64,000 bases of DNA from DAOUBP01 sp964513075 (GTDB lineage Bacteria; Chloroflexota; Anaerolineae; CG2-30-64-16): NCBI GenBank assembly GCA_964513075.1, contig CAZELR010000012.1, forward strand, positions 20,233 to 84,232, read 5' to 3'. Below the pieces are notes generated by a model. It was given only the letters and a program-made list of their open reading frames with translations, ran no database searches and was not told the DNA's origin. Of the stretch, positions 10,174-19,577 are shown piece by piece; the stretch's first letter is position 1; each line of letters opens with the position of its first letter. Made by a program: the position numbers and the translations under genes.

Positions 10174-10902
10174 ATGTCCCACCTTTACCAGATGCTCATC
10201 CTACAGGACGGCACGTTGCCGCTGATGGTTGATGGCACAATCCAAGAGCAAGTGGAGCATCGTTGCGCGGCGACGTTGATCTGGCCGGCCGGGGAGTCGG
10301 TTAGTCCTACTAATAGCCTCATCGTTGATCCATCCTTCTCGGAGCAGGGTTATGAGCAGGCGGAAAGTCGGCTCTCCGTGCTCGGCATCTCCCTGGCTGA
10401 TGTGGGATGTTATTTTTCGACCCATGCGCACTGGGATCACCTTCCGCGTGGGCTGGAGAAGGAAACGGTCCTCCCTTGGCGCACATGGCAGCCGAGCCGA
10501 AGTGGTTCACTGGCAGGGTTATCCGCAGTGCACTGCCCCGGACACGCGGCCGACTTGCAGGCGCTCAGGTTCGATACCTCCGCGGGGGAGACCTGGGTAG
10601 TGGGTGATGCTATCTTGGATCGTGAGTGGTTGTTGGCCTGGGGGTTCTTTTGGCCCAACGGCTACAGGTGGGATGAAGTCCTGCAGACGTGGCGTAGTGT
10701 GGCCGCAATCCTGAGCCGCGCCACGATGGTGATTCCTGGGCATGGGCCGGTCTTCGCAGTAGATGCACCGCTGCTGGATACATTGATCGCAGGGTTTCCG
10801 CGTGCACTCTATGCCTCGGCATGCCCAGAGGTGCTCCAAGCCTTGCGTGTGCGCCGCACTCGCCTCGCGGTAATGCCTACCGAGCCAGCCGTTCCAGAAT
10901 GA
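10174..10902 (+). CDS. Metallo-beta-lactamase-fold hydrolase
   Basis: 242 residues from the ATG at 10174; an upstream in-frame TTG at 10147 is less likely. The metal-binding signature THAHWDHL (HxHxDH form) is present near residues 83-90, followed by a later His in HCPGHAADL, an Asp in VVGDAILD and a His in VIPGHGPV, so all expected metal ligands are in place. Members include glyoxalase II, lactonases and nucleases; substrate cannot be told from this sequence. It runs convergent with, and overlaps by 26 bases, the nucleoside hydrolase on the other strand. Confidence 0.85.
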   Translation: MSHLYQMLILQDGTLPLMVDGTIQEQVEHRCAATLIWPAGESVSPTNSLIVDPSFSEQGYEQAESRLSVLGISLADVGCYFSTHAHWDHLPRGLEKETVLPWRTWQPSRSGSLAGLSAVHCPGHAADLQALRFDTSAGETWVVGDAILDREWLLAWGFFWPNGYRWDEVLQTWRSVAAILSRATMVIPGHGPVFAVDAPLLDTLIAGFPRALYASACPEVLQALRVRRTRLAVMPTEPAVPE

Positions 10903-11854
10903 AGGCCTCGGCACGCGGTGTGACCACGGTCAGTGCAACTTGTGCGGTTGGTGGCTCGGCTTCGGTGGGGTGTTTTACCAGCAGCTTCCCCGCAGTGTAT
11001 GTTCCCTCGGGTTCAACGACTGCATGGAGCGGTTCCCAGGTCACCATAGTTGGCTCAATGGCTGTGGCTACGGCCAGCGGATCGTGCAGATACGTCCACC
11101 CGCGCTGCTGATACCTGGGGTACAGATCGATCTGGTCCGCGACCGCCTGGTGAAACGGGTCGCCCGTGGCTCGGATGAGCGCTGTGTCTGCGGGGCGAAT
11201 GTACACTTGCGTGGTGACGTCCAAGGGCACGATGCGCAGGGGTGCGCCGGAAGCTAACACGATCTGCGCGGCTTCCGGGTCGCAGCGGAAGTTGTGCTCG
11301 ACCCACGGCAGGTGCAGTGCGCTGGCTCCGCCCACGACCCCGCCCATCACGGTCAGTCCGGCCAGGCTACGCGCCAGCCGCGGCTCCTTCAGCAGCGCCA
11401 ATGCCACGTTGGTCAGCGGCCCGATGGCGATTAGGGTGATCTCGCCAGGGTGGGCCATGACCATGCGCACGATCAGGTCGACGGCGTGTTCTTCGGAAGG
11501 CTGAAGCTCCTCATCTTCCGGCGCCAGCAGCCCTTGTCCCTCATGTCCTTCCCAGTATACGGGCGGCCGGCGACCAGCCGCAGGCTGGCTTAGCAGCGGC
11601 TTTTCGGCGCCGGCCGCGACCGGCACGTTGCTGACCCCGCGGCGCCACACATGGCGCAACGCCAGCAGCTTCAGCACCATCCGGCTGCGCAGCCGCGCAT
11701 CCCCGTAGACGGTTGTCACTGCGGTAAGCGTGAGCTCCGGCGAAGCCAGGATCAGCGCCAGGGCCAGGCAGTCATCGACGTCGGTGCCGATGTCGGTGTC
11801 CAGCAGGACACGCTGGGGCGTCACGGATGCGCCATTTTCAAGCGCCGGCGCCAA
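10877..11854 (-). CDS. Inosine/uridine-preferring nucleoside hydrolase
   Basis: 325 residues. The N-terminal LLDTDIGTDVDDCLAL is the calcium-binding Asp cluster that defines the family; a mid-protein VMGGVVGG and the stretch VEHNFRCDPEAA (usual form N-x-x-xDPEAA) complete the active site. The enzyme cleaves ribonucleosides into base and ribose in salvage. The start is uncertain: a TTG at 11854 overlaps the end of the upstream PIG-L gene, and a GTG at 11824 gives a 13-base gap. Both suggest translational coupling to the PIG-L gene. A possible link is salvage of ribose and bases alongside N-deacetylation, but no pathway is shown. Confidence 0.9.
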   Translation of the reverse strand: MAPALENGASVTPQRVLLDTDIGTDVDDCLALALILASPELTLTAVTTVYGDARLRSRMVLKLLALRHVWRRGVSNVPVAAGAEKPLLSQPAAGRRPPVYWEGHEGQGLLAPEDEELQPSEEHAVDLIVRMVMAHPGEITLIAIGPLTNVALALLKEPRLARSLAGLTVMGGVVGGASALHLPWVEHNFRCDPEAAQIVLASGAPLRIVPLDVTTQVYIRPADTALIRATGDPFHQAVADQIDLYPRYQQRGWTYLHDPLAVATAIEPTMVTWEPLHAVVEPEGTYTAGKLLVKHPTEAEPPTAQVALTVVTPRAEAFILERLAR

Positions 11855-13148
11855 AGGCTGTCAATGCTTCCATTTGCGCGTCCGCCATCGCCATCAGCTC
11901 GCGCCACACGGCTTGCTGACCAGCGTCTGCGGCGGGGGAGTTGTCATGGGTCGGCTGCATCGGGGCAACGGCCTGCAAGCGAGATGCGGCTCCCGAGAGC
12001 GCGTTTTGGAGGAAGCGGCGCTGTTCCTCGAATTTGATCCGGTGCTGGCCCGCAGCCAGTAAGCGCGGCGCAGGCTCGATCGCGCCCGCAGGCTCGCCCA
12101 TCTGGCGCAGGGCGCGCGCCAGGCGATAAAGGATCTGCTGTTCGCCCTCGCCAAGCTTCCTGAACAAACCGATATTCTTGGCCGCAGACTGTTTGCTCTG
12201 ATACACCTGACATAACTCGGCCAGGGCGCGGTGCGCGGCCAATTCTTCCCGCAGGAACGCGACCAACTCGGCCGAGGCCTGTTCCGGTGCAGGCTCGATC
12301 TCTTCCGAGCTGCTGAAAGCGTCCAGGCCGGCCAGCAGGTCGTCGTTGACTCCTTCCGGCAGCGGCAGGCGCGCGGCTGCCAACACATAGTGCTCGTTAG
12401 CCGCCCATTCCTGGCGCATGTCGTCGGACATGGTGGAGGTAAAGCCGTTGGGATTGTGTTGCGAGCGGTGGCAATCCCACGCGGCCATGCGTCGCGCGAC
12501 CCACGGCTCCGTATGCATAGACACGTCGATCTGATCATCGGGGGTGCCGAGGAACGGCAACTGCTGGCCGTTGAGCTGCACGCGGAATTCGGTCAGGCCT
12601 GGGGCCCGCTCGAAGAAGCTTTGCGGCAGCGCACGGGTGAAAAGCCGCGCCACAGCCCATGCTCCACCTGTCTCCGGGTGGAGCTCAGGATCGGCTGCCG
12701 CGGTAAATGCGTCGCGCACGATCTCCCAGACGGCCAGGTGGTCGGGGTGCGGGTAGAGGCCGTTCTCCGGGTGCGTGAGGATGACATCGGGACGAATCTC
12801 GCGGATCAACGCGGTGATCTGCCGGACAGCTTCGGGGCGGGGCAGGTCCTTGATACCGCCGTCGGGCCAGTCCAACCAGCGCAATTCGCTGATGCCCAGG
12901 TGTTGGCACGCGCATTCCAGTTCACGCGTGCGCACCTCGCCCAGGGTTTCGTGGGTGGCGCAATCCTCGCAATAGATGGTCGCGGCTTCCCCTCGGCTCG
13001 CGCAGGCCAGTATGATGCGAACGCCGGCATCGGCATAATGGGCCAGAGTGGAGCCGACGCCGATCTCGTCGTCAGGATGGGCAAAGATCGCCAGGATGGT
13101 GCGCAAGTTGCCAGCCTGTCGGGATTGTTGGATCAGGGCGTTTGTCAT
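11838..13148 (-). CDS. PIG-L (LmbE-like) family deacetylase with long helical C-terminus
   Basis: 436 residues. The zinc site AHPDDE sits near residue 25 and a later HPDHLAV supplies the third ligand; this is the PIG-L/MshB/BshB N-acetylglucosaminyl deacetylase fold (about residues 15-270). Family members de-N-acetylate GlcNAc conjugates, including steps in mycothiol and bacillithiol synthesis and antibiotic or glycolipid tailoring. Residues about 270-436 form an unrecognised alpha-helical extension. The gene overlaps the small membrane protein upstream by 4 bases (ATGA) and touches the nucleoside hydrolase downstream, so the three form one minus-strand operon. Confidence 0.88.
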   Translation of the reverse strand: MTNALIQQSRQAGNLRTILAIFAHPDDEIGVGSTLAHYADAGVRIILACASRGEAATIYCEDCATHETLGEVRTRELECACQHLGISELRWLDWPDGGIKDLPRPEAVRQITALIREIRPDVILTHPENGLYPHPDHLAVWEIVRDAFTAAADPELHPETGGAWAVARLFTRALPQSFFERAPGLTEFRVQLNGQQLPFLGTPDDQIDVSMHTEPWVARRMAAWDCHRSQHNPNGFTSTMSDDMRQEWAANEHYVLAAARLPLPEGVNDDLLAGLDAFSSSEEIEPAPEQASAELVAFLREELAAHRALAELCQVYQSKQSAAKNIGLFRKLGEGEQQILYRLARALRQMGEPAGAIEPAPRLLAAGQHRIKFEEQRRFLQNALSGAASRLQAVAPMQPTHDNSPAADAGQQAVWRELMAMADAQMEALTAFGAGA

Positions 13149-13528
13149 TGGGCAAACTCAGCCTGTGTGGCTTCACGCAGCAGATGCCAGATGATCAGCC
13201 CGCCGATCACGGTGCCCAGGGGGACATTGAACAGCCGCAGGAAGGCCAGGCCGATCGCGGTGACGCGCGCCCATTCTCGCTGGCGCCACAGCCCCCAGCC
13301 TATGATCCAATTTGCGGCGCTGATGATTAGGAACAGGCCGCCGGCCAGCAAGCCCATTACCGCTGTGATGGCTGTGGCGGTCCCTGCGTCGGGGTCACCG
13401 CTGGCGCCGGCCGTCAGGCCCACGATCAGCGGTATGCTGACCATCCCGCAGACGCCCAGCAGGCTCAAGAACCCGCTGATGAAGTGGTAAATCGCGATCA
13501 GTGTGGTGCCGTCGGATCGGGTTTTCAC
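13145..13528 (-). CDS. Small four-helix membrane protein, function unknown
   Basis: 127 residues with about four membrane helices (around 10-35, 50-75, 80-100 and 100-118) and an RQREWAR loop between the second half helices, resembling small integral membrane proteins of the DUF2127/DUF4064 kind. It shares a 4-base stop/start overlap with the PIG-L gene. A hairpin from the dispersed GAAACC/GGTTTC family lies just upstream. Nothing in the sequence gives a specific function. Confidence 0.7.
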   Translation of the reverse strand: MKTRSDGTTLIAIYHFISGFLSLLGVCGMVSIPLIVGLTAGASGDPDAGTATAITAVMGLLAGGLFLIISAANWIIGWGLWRQREWARVTAIGLAFLRLFNVPLGTVIGGLIIWHLLREATQAEFAQ

Positions 13529-13545
13529 TGTGTTTCTCCTTGGTG

Positions 13546-13578
13546 AGAAACCAGGGCTCTCGCAGAGACCTGGTTTCT
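13546..13578. repeat. Dispersed palindrome AGAAACC...GGTTTCT, copy 1
   Basis: AGAAACCAGG (13546-13555) pairs with CCTGGTTTCT (13569-13578) around an inner CTCT/AGAG stem. Related copies occur at about 20.42 kb and 28.88 kb. It lies between the small membrane protein gene and the end of the solute-binding operon and may help insulate the two transcripts. Confidence 0.6.
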
Positions 13579-13618
13579 GAAGATTATCCGTAAATCCGGC
13601 AAATCCGTGTTATGGCTC

Positions 13619-14761
13619 TTACGGTGCGACCTGAACGAACTGGCCGTCTTTCACCTGGAAGATATAGATCTGCGCAGCGCGCAGGTCGCCGTTGTCTTGG
13701 AATTGTACTGCACCCAGCGGCGTGGTCAGGTTCAGCTTGCGGATGGCATCGGAAACCTTGGCAGTGCTCAAGGCGCCGGCCTTCTTCACACCCTCGGCCA
13801 AAACCTGCATCGCGCTGTAGCCGTTGATCGAATAGGTGTCCGGGTTGCGGTACTCTACCGCCTGATAGGCCTGCACCCACGCCTGGTCGACTGCCGTCTT
13901 GGGGCTGGGCGCAAAGCCCGTCAGGTACATCCCCTCGGCCGCGCCGTCGGCGTTGTCGATGGTGGCTGCCAGGAAGCAGCCATCGGAGGCCATGAACGTC
14001 AGCCCTGCCAGGCCCGCGTCCCGCAGGTCTGCGCGCAAATAGGGGCATTCGACTTCGTAGCCAGCGTAGTAGATGGCATCCACGCCTGCAGCTTTGATCT
14101 TGGCCACTTCGGCCTGGAAGCGGTTCTGCTCTACGAGCACCTGGAGCGAGAGCGGTACTTCAACGCCCAGGCCCTTCAGATCATCCGCCACCAGCTTGCC
14201 AAGGTCGATCCCATAGGCATCATTGTTATAGAGCACGGCAACCCGTTTAGCGCCCAATTGGTTGACCATGTACTGAGCGCCCGTCTTGGCCTGCAGGTCA
14301 TTGGCCGCGTTGACACGGAAGAAGTTGCGATAGCCCTGGTGCGTCAAACCGACCTCGGAAGCCGTCGGGGTGATGACAACGACTTGCAGGTCTTTGTAGA
14401 TGGCCATGGCTGCAGCAGTCTGGCCTGAATTCGGGTGGCCGATGACGCCGATGACCCGATCGCCCCGGTTTACGGCTTCTTTGATCTGCTCTGCCACTGC
14501 CGTCGCAACGTCAGAATCGGCTTCGTCGTCCAGCGCAATCACCTTCACCTTATAGCCTAACAGGCCGCCGGTGCGATTGAGCTGCTCGGCCATCAAGCGC
14601 ACGCCGCCGGCAACGGTCTGTCCAGTGTTGGCCTGGAAGCCTGACAGCGGGCCGGCGACGTAAACGATTGCCTCGCCTTTCGTCGGCGTGGAAGACGTGC
14701 AGGCGGATAGGCTTACAACCGCTATAAGTATCAAAATTATCCAGATAGGGAGCTTGTTCAT
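13619..14761 (-). CDS. Lipoprotein substrate-binding protein, branched-chain amino acid (LivJ/K-like) type
   Basis: 380 residues. A lipoprotein signal peptide ends in LSAC (cysteine near residue 20). The body is a type I periplasmic-binding fold of the Peripla_BP_6 group: YVAGPLSGFQANTG, GGVRLMAEQLNRTGG, GVIGHPNSGQTAA and VAVLYNNDAYG are typical. Such proteins usually feed ABC importers for amino acids or related ligands, yet no permease or ATPase gene is nearby. The start at 14761 is chosen for the lipobox and for the AGGAG upstream; a longer frame begins at 14827 but overlaps the preceding gene. It is the last gene of the PspA/vWA operon, which suggests a sensory rather than transport role. 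Confidence 0.88.
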   Translation of the reverse strand: MNKLPIWIILILIAVVSLSACTSSTPTKGEAIVYVAGPLSGFQANTGQTVAGGVRLMAEQLNRTGGLLGYKVKVIALDDEADSDVATAVAEQIKEAVNRGDRVIGVIGHPNSGQTAAAMAIYKDLQVVVITPTASEVGLTHQGYRNFFRVNAANDLQAKTGAQYMVNQLGAKRVAVLYNNDAYGIDLGKLVADDLKGLGVEVPLSLQVLVEQNRFQAEVAKIKAAGVDAIYYAGYEVECPYLRADLRDAGLAGLTFMASDGCFLAATIDNADGAAEGMYLTGFAPSPKTAVDQAWVQAYQAVEYRNPDTYSINGYSAMQVLAEGVKKAGALSTAKVSDAIRKLNLTTPLGAVQFQDNGDLRAAQIYIFQVKDGQFVQVAP

Positions 14762-14792
14762 ACAGATGTCTCCTCGCTCCAATACACAAATC

Positions 14793-15680
14793 TTACGACC
14801 GCCCTGCGGCCTGCTGGCGTCGCGCACGCTCCAGTACGGTTGCTTCGTCTTCGGCCCTGGGGCCTCCGTTGTAAACTTCGTTCAGCGAATCCACCAGGTC
14901 TTGCAGCGCCAGCACCTGGCCGCGGATATCTTCCTGCAGACGTTCGGCCCGGTCAGAGTCCACGTCTTTGCTGCCGATGAGCAGGAGTTGAGAGTAGACC
15001 GTGCCTAACGCCGAGAGAGAATGGTCCAGTTGCAGGTCAGCTCGCTGCATGCGATTTTTTAGTTCCTGCAGCGCGGCGTTTTGCTGCCGGCTCGACTCCA
15101 GGGTAGCGGCGATCTGCTCGCGCACGCGCGGGTTGCTCTCCAGGTTCATGCGGGCTTCGAGTTGCTTGATCTCCTTCGGCACCGTGTCCAAATCGCGCTT
15201 GATCACTGGATCGGTGCGAAAGGTGTCCAGGCGGCGCGCCAGTGCCACCATGTTGGCGATCCAATCGTACACCTGCGCGGTCGTGCTCTTCATGCGGTCA
15301 CGTAAAACCCCGCTGCGCTGCTGGTCTACGACCGCTTGGATGCGTTGGCGATATTGCTCGGCCTCTTTCAGTTTAGCGTTCAGCTCGCGGTCGCGAAACC
15401 CCGTTGTGCTGTATTTCTCGCGAAACAGCGAATCAATGACCTTCTGTTGCTCGGCTTTATCGGTGAGGCTGGACCAGATGATGGCAGCCTCGCCGAACAC
15501 GCCGATCATGGACCAGGCCCACCAGGGGAGCCAGCCGATGATGTTTGGCATGAAAACGCTGGCCAGGATCGCGCCCCCGACCATGAGGGCGCTTTCCAGG
15601 CGGAAGATTGCGTTTTTGAGCAGTGATTTGCCGGCTTCCTGCTCGATTTCATCGATGATGGATTCGGTGGCCATTATCAT
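14793..15680 (-). CDS. Membrane-anchored coiled-coil protein, unknown
   Basis: 295 residues. Two membrane helices (about residues 30-48 and 50-70, containing WLPWWAWSMIGVFGEAA) are followed by a long charged helical region (about 80-290) with coiled-coil heptad character. I do not recognise a named family. Its position between the vWA-fused binding protein and the lipoprotein binding protein, in an operon with two PspA paralogues, suggests a scaffold linking the membrane to cytoplasmic PspA polymers; this is inference only. Confidence 0.7.
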   Translation of the reverse strand: MIMATESIIDEIEQEAGKSLLKNAIFRLESALMVGGAILASVFMPNIIGWLPWWAWSMIGVFGEAAIIWSSLTDKAEQQKVIDSLFREKYSTTGFRDRELNAKLKEAEQYRQRIQAVVDQQRSGVLRDRMKSTTAQVYDWIANMVALARRLDTFRTDPVIKRDLDTVPKEIKQLEARMNLESNPRVREQIAATLESSRQQNAALQELKNRMQRADLQLDHSLSALGTVYSQLLLIGSKDVDSDRAERLQEDIRGQVLALQDLVDSLNEVYNGGPRAEDEATVLERARRQQAAGRS

Positions 15681-15686
15681 GACACG

Positions 15687-15753
15687 TGTTGCGTGCTATG
15701 TGATGGGTGAAGATGCCAAGATGGACCTCACGCACCACGAATCACGTAACACG
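15687..15753. repeat. Imperfect inverted word repeat (CGTGTTGCGTG type)
   Basis: CGTGTTGCGTGCTATGTG near 15694 is the imperfect inverse of CACGAATCACGTAACACG near 15733. It fills the 78-base gap between the coiled-coil gene and the vWA fusion gene and shares the GTGTTGCG word with the repeat near 57.66 kb. Confidence 0.5.
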
Positions 15754-15758
15754 CCCTT

Positions 15759-17492
15759 TCAGAAGTAGCTTGACAGGATCTTGTATAGTTCGCGAATTGT
15801 CTCGGTGTTACCCTTGCGCACCTGGCCGCCGCTGGCATCAGCCAGCGTCTGCAAGACGCCATAGTCAGCATCATTGCCGTAGGCGATGCAAAAGATAACC
15901 ACCGGCACGTCGTCCCGGTTGCCGGCCTGAATCTCGGCGGCTAACTGACGCAGGTTTACTGCCGACGCATTTTCTTTGCCATCGGTCATAGCCACGATCG
16001 CATTGATGCGTTCCGGATCGGCCTGGCGCTGCAAGCGCACATAGGCAGTGCGCACGGCGTCCAGCAGCGCGGTGTTGCCGCCAGCACCCAAAGCATCCAC
16101 AGTCTCCGTCAAGAGAGTTCGGTTCTGGCCCAGGGTATCCAGCTCGATGATGTTGGCCACGCCGCTGTTGAATTCCACCAGTCCGACCCGTTCCTGGTCG
16201 GTGGGAATCTGTGCCAGGAAGGTGCGCAGCGCTAGCTTGGCATTATCCAGTTTTTCGCCCTCCATCGAGCCGGAGGTGTCTACCACCAGGATGACGTTGG
16301 TCTTGCGTTTGGTCAAAGCCCACGCGTTCTGCACCACTTGCACCACGTCGGCCGTAGGCAGTTGCAGTGTGGTTTGCGGCTGGGCCGGATCCACCCCATT
16401 GGCTGCTGTGAGCGGTGAGGCGGGACCACTGAGCGAGATGTTTAAATCGGCCGGCCGATACCCGGAGCGCAGGATCAGCGTCTGGCTCTCGGCCTTAGTC
16501 AGGAATTCGCGGAACGCCTGGAAGGTATCGCGCTGATTAGTCGTAACATTCGTCGTCTCGAGCAGAGCCAGTGGATGATCAGCCCACAATGTGCCTTCTG
16601 CCGGGTACAGCGCCACCAGGCGTGGGGCGCCGTTGGCGCCTTGCGGGTTCCCGTAGACGCCGGTATTGAAGGCCACCAGGAGCTGTTCGGATATCACGAA
16701 GGCGTCGAGTGTTTTGGGGCCATCCTGGATTACGCGCTGGATGACCGCGAGCTCGGCTTCGCCGTAGAACTTGACGGTTTTCTCGATGGCCGCGACGAAT
16801 TCGACGGTCTTGGCATCCTGCGCCATTTCTGCTGTCAGGCCGCGCTGTACGCCAGCGCCGCTGTAGAATTCGGCCAGGGTGGCCAGCAGACCGCTGGCAT
16901 AGGCGGTGCTGGGATGGCTCCAACGGAAGCTGCTATCTTCTTGGGCGCGGGTTTGCAGTGTTGTCCAGCCGACCGGCCGATCGGGCCAGCCCAGCGAGCG
17001 CGCGATATTCTCCCACGCAGCGATCACGATGGGACTGATGGCGTAGCGCACCGGCTCGCCGGTCAGCCGCGGAGCGATGGCCCCAGGCGCCAGGGCCTGG
17101 GTCTGGGCCCAGCGGCGGTTGAGCTGATCCAACCATAGGGATGAATCCGGCGTCAGCGCTTGAAACGCGGGTCCGCCGGCCAAGGCCTGATTGACCATTT
17201 CATCGGAGCTGAGTTCCAACAGCGCAATCTGCATGAGCTGGCGGTCGGAGGTGCGCTGCTTCTCAGCGTTGAACTTTGCGACCAGTTCCTTGATCAGCGC
17301 GGCTTTTTCGGGGGAGTACGCGAGGGTCAGGGTCGCGTTGCGCTGATCAACTGTGGACAACTCGGCCACAGGCGTCTTGGATCGTTGCACCGCAGCCAGG
17401 ATCAGGAGGAACGCGGCCACCACGCACAGCAGCAGGGCCGCGCCGATCACGATCAGGATGGCGTTGCGGCGGCTGGAGGGTTGTTGATTCAT
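15759..17492 (-). CDS. Membrane-anchored solute-binding protein fused to a vWA domain
   Basis: 577 residues. One N-terminal membrane helix (about 11-35) precedes an extracellular solute-binding domain of the SBP_bac_11/family-1 kind (about 50-370), then a von Willebrand A domain (about 395-577). The metal-dependent adhesion site is intact: DTSGSM near residue 402, the Thr of GGNTALLDA and the Asp of AMTDGKENA. Such vWA domains bind protein partners through Mg2+. It begins one base after the stop of the second binding protein gene, so the two are translationally linked. It presumably exposes both domains outside the membrane. No ABC permease is present. Confidence 0.88.
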   Translation of the reverse strand: MNQQPSSRRNAILIVIGAALLLCVVAAFLLILAAVQRSKTPVAELSTVDQRNATLTLAYSPEKAALIKELVAKFNAEKQRTSDRQLMQIALLELSSDEMVNQALAGGPAFQALTPDSSLWLDQLNRRWAQTQALAPGAIAPRLTGEPVRYAISPIVIAAWENIARSLGWPDRPVGWTTLQTRAQEDSSFRWSHPSTAYASGLLATLAEFYSGAGVQRGLTAEMAQDAKTVEFVAAIEKTVKFYGEAELAVIQRVIQDGPKTLDAFVISEQLLVAFNTGVYGNPQGANGAPRLVALYPAEGTLWADHPLALLETTNVTTNQRDTFQAFREFLTKAESQTLILRSGYRPADLNISLSGPASPLTAANGVDPAQPQTTLQLPTADVVQVVQNAWALTKRKTNVILVVDTSGSMEGEKLDNAKLALRTFLAQIPTDQERVGLVEFNSGVANIIELDTLGQNRTLLTETVDALGAGGNTALLDAVRTAYVRLQRQADPERINAIVAMTDGKENASAVNLRQLAAEIQAGNRDDVPVVIFCIAYGNDADYGVLQTLADASGGQVRKGNTETIRELYKILSSYF

Positions 17493-17493
17493 T

Positions 17494-18837
17494 TTACTGC
17501 CCCACGTTGAGATCGAACCAACGCAGCAGCGCCTGCAGCACGTCCCGGCTGGGTGAGGCCATGCGGGTGGTGCGGGGCACCACGGCCTCCACGCCCTGGC
17601 TCTGCCACTTGGTGAACTGAGTGTTGCCCTCGGTTACACTCACCTCGTTGTTGACGGGGCGCAAGCCCTGCTGCACGGCCAGGCGTTGGACATCGGCGCT
17701 GAGCAGGTACTGCTGGAATTGCAGCGCGGCATTCTTCTCCGCCGCGGTGGTCTCGGGTCCGACCCAAATGGTGTACGGGAAATCGAACCACGTCACGTAC
17801 TTGGGGTAACGGATTACCAGCGGATCGGCCCACCGCGTGCGAATGCCTTCCATGTTGTTCAACAGGTCGCTCTCTAACAGTTGGCCGCCGTCACCGACCG
17901 AGTAGCCGAATAGGGCGAAATCCTCGGCGGTGTAGGCGCTGGCCCCGCTGACATCCGTCAGCGCGCCCATGAGCTCCTTCAGCCAAGCTTGAAACTTAGG
18001 ATCTGTTACATCAGCCACGGAGATGTTGGTGCGATCGTAGTATTCTCCGGCTGCTGCGACCATGGCCGCCAGCCCGCCGACATTGCGCTGAGGGCTGGGC
18101 ACTACGAGCTTAAAGAAGCCCCAGGCCGCGTCGCCGCCCAACTCGGGCCAACCGCCCTTGGTCGTGGCTGCGTCATGGATTGCTTGCCAGTTGATCTCGC
18201 CGTATTTCTGGGTTAACACATCGGCGCGGCTTTGATAGATGCCCCAGGTGAACAGGGAGATGGCAATGGGGCGGGCGCGATACTCGCCGTCGGTCAAGAA
18301 AACGTCGCGGCTCAAGCGCTCTTTATACGCCGCGTTGGCCAGCTCCACCAGATAGCGGCTGTCGGGGATCCAGACGGTGGGGAAAGTGCCGGTTAGTTTT
18401 TCGAGTTCCGCGGCTGAGAGTTGGTCGCGCGACTTGTCACCCAAGGCGCCGTAATCATCGCGGTCGAATTTGCCCAGTGCAGTGAGCCCATCCATGGCGA
18501 TCACCTGCACCGCGATGGCTTGGCCATCTTGGCGGAAGTTGCCGTCATTGAAGCTCTTGGCTGCTTCGCGCACCCAGGGTTCGACCGGCAGGGCCGTCAA
18601 TACACGCACCTGCACCGGCCCGCGCGGAGTTGCCACCAACGGCTGCGGATTGGCGGCTGGGTTGAAGCGCTGCCAGCCCAGCCCTGCAGCAACTACCAGC
18701 AGAACCAGGCCAACGATCAGGAAGAATACCGCCTGGGTCCGGCGGCCACCGCGCGCGACTGCGACAAAGAAGTATATCGCTAACGCGATGGCGATCACAC
18801 CACCTGTCAGCGTGCCGATAATAGGTGCTAGGGACAT
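17494..18837 (-). CDS. Membrane-anchored extracellular solute-binding protein
   Basis: 447 residues with two N-terminal hydrophobic helices (about 5-27 and 36-53) followed by a binding-protein domain (about 75-430) of the SBP_bac_11 type, recognisable from VRVLTALPVEPWVREAA, FPTVWIPDSRY and the TTAAEKNAALQFQQYLLS helix. SD AAAGGAG sits 5 bases before the ATG. It lies 16 bases after the second PspA gene and one base before the vWA fusion. The helices replace the usual cleaved signal, so the protein stays attached to the membrane. Ligand unknown. Confidence 0.85.
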   Translation of the reverse strand: MSLAPIIGTLTGGVIAIALAIYFFVAVARGGRRTQAVFFLIVGLVLLVVAAGLGWQRFNPAANPQPLVATPRGPVQVRVLTALPVEPWVREAAKSFNDGNFRQDGQAIAVQVIAMDGLTALGKFDRDDYGALGDKSRDQLSAAELEKLTGTFPTVWIPDSRYLVELANAAYKERLSRDVFLTDGEYRARPIAISLFTWGIYQSRADVLTQKYGEINWQAIHDAATTKGGWPELGGDAAWGFFKLVVPSPQRNVGGLAAMVAAAGEYYDRTNISVADVTDPKFQAWLKELMGALTDVSGASAYTAEDFALFGYSVGDGGQLLESDLLNNMEGIRTRWADPLVIRYPKYVTWFDFPYTIWVGPETTAAEKNAALQFQQYLLSADVQRLAVQQGLRPVNNEVSVTEGNTQFTKWQSQGVEAVVPRTTRMASPSRDVLQALLRWFDLNVGQ

Positions 18838-18853
18838 ATGCGCTCCTTTAGTT

Positions 18854-19534
18854 TCACCCCGCCAACCGCGCCTTGCGCGCTTCCAACTGCGCCTCCAACT
18901 CCTTACGTTTTAACACTTCGGGGGTTTCGCCGTGCGCCAGTGCGTTTTGCTCCAGGATTTGAATTTGGGCTTCGGCTTCGGCCAATCGATCCCGGATGGA
19001 GCCAACCACGCGTGCTACATCGGGATCGCCCGACCCAGCCAGGTCTTCCAGCGATTGCCCGGCGGCTGCGGCTAGCTGTTTGGCTCGCGCCAGGCCCATC
19101 AGACCTTCCACCTCGGGTTCGCTCTGTACCAACGCAATGATGCGCGCATCGAGCTCAGTTTTGGTTTGAGCTAACTTGGCGTATTCAGTCTCCAACCGCT
19201 CCACTTTTGCTACCAGGCGGCCCGCGAGCAGACGGCTCTGGTTCAAGCGTTCCTGCGCGGCCAGTGCGTCCTCCTGTAAGCCGGTTTGCAGCAGCGCGTC
19301 AACCTCTTGATCTTGTTGCACGACCAATGCCTGCTGCTCGTCGCTGCGCCGGCGCATGCCGGTGATCTCGCCGCGCAAGCTGGCCAGTTGCCCGGTCAAC
19401 TGCTCCTGCAAGTTTTGCAGGTCGCGAATGTGATGTTGGAACACCGCCTCTTCGTTCGAGGACAACGCCCGATCTACCAAGCGGTTCAGGTCGGCAGAAA
19501 TCAGGATTTGGATTTTGTCCAGCAAGGATGCCAT
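18854..19534 (-). CDS. PspA/IM30 family protein, paralogue 2
   Basis: 226 residues, starting MASLLDKIQILISADLNRL, which matches the family's membrane-binding amphipathic helix. The rest is a long antiparallel coiled coil with the family hairpin, including SGDPDVARV near residue 165. PspA/IM30/Vipp1 proteins are ESCRT-III relatives that coat damaged cytoplasmic membrane. The start at 19534 is set by a strong GGAGG SD; a nearby upstream ATG at 19546 would overlap the SD. It shares its layout with the upstream paralogue and is separated from it by a tandem palindrome array. Confidence 0.93.
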   Translation of the reverse strand: MASLLDKIQILISADLNRLVDRALSSNEEAVFQHHIRDLQNLQEQLTGQLASLRGEITGMRRRSDEQQALVVQQDQEVDALLQTGLQEDALAAQERLNQSRLLAGRLVAKVERLETEYAKLAQTKTELDARIIALVQSEPEVEGLMGLARAKQLAAAAGQSLEDLAGSGDPDVARVVGSIRDRLAEAEAQIQILEQNALAHGETPEVLKRKELEAQLEARKARLAG

Positions 19535-19577
19535 CAGAACCTCCATGCCAGGTGACAGGTGGCAGGAGTCAGCAGGA

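Noticed and set aside
12231..13490. Plus-strand frame of 419 codons opposite PIG-L and the small membrane protein.
   Set aside because: It spans two real minus-strand genes and reads as their shadow.
15759..18837. ABC importer operon.
   Set aside because: Binding proteins are present but no permease or ATP-binding subunit occurs anywhere near.
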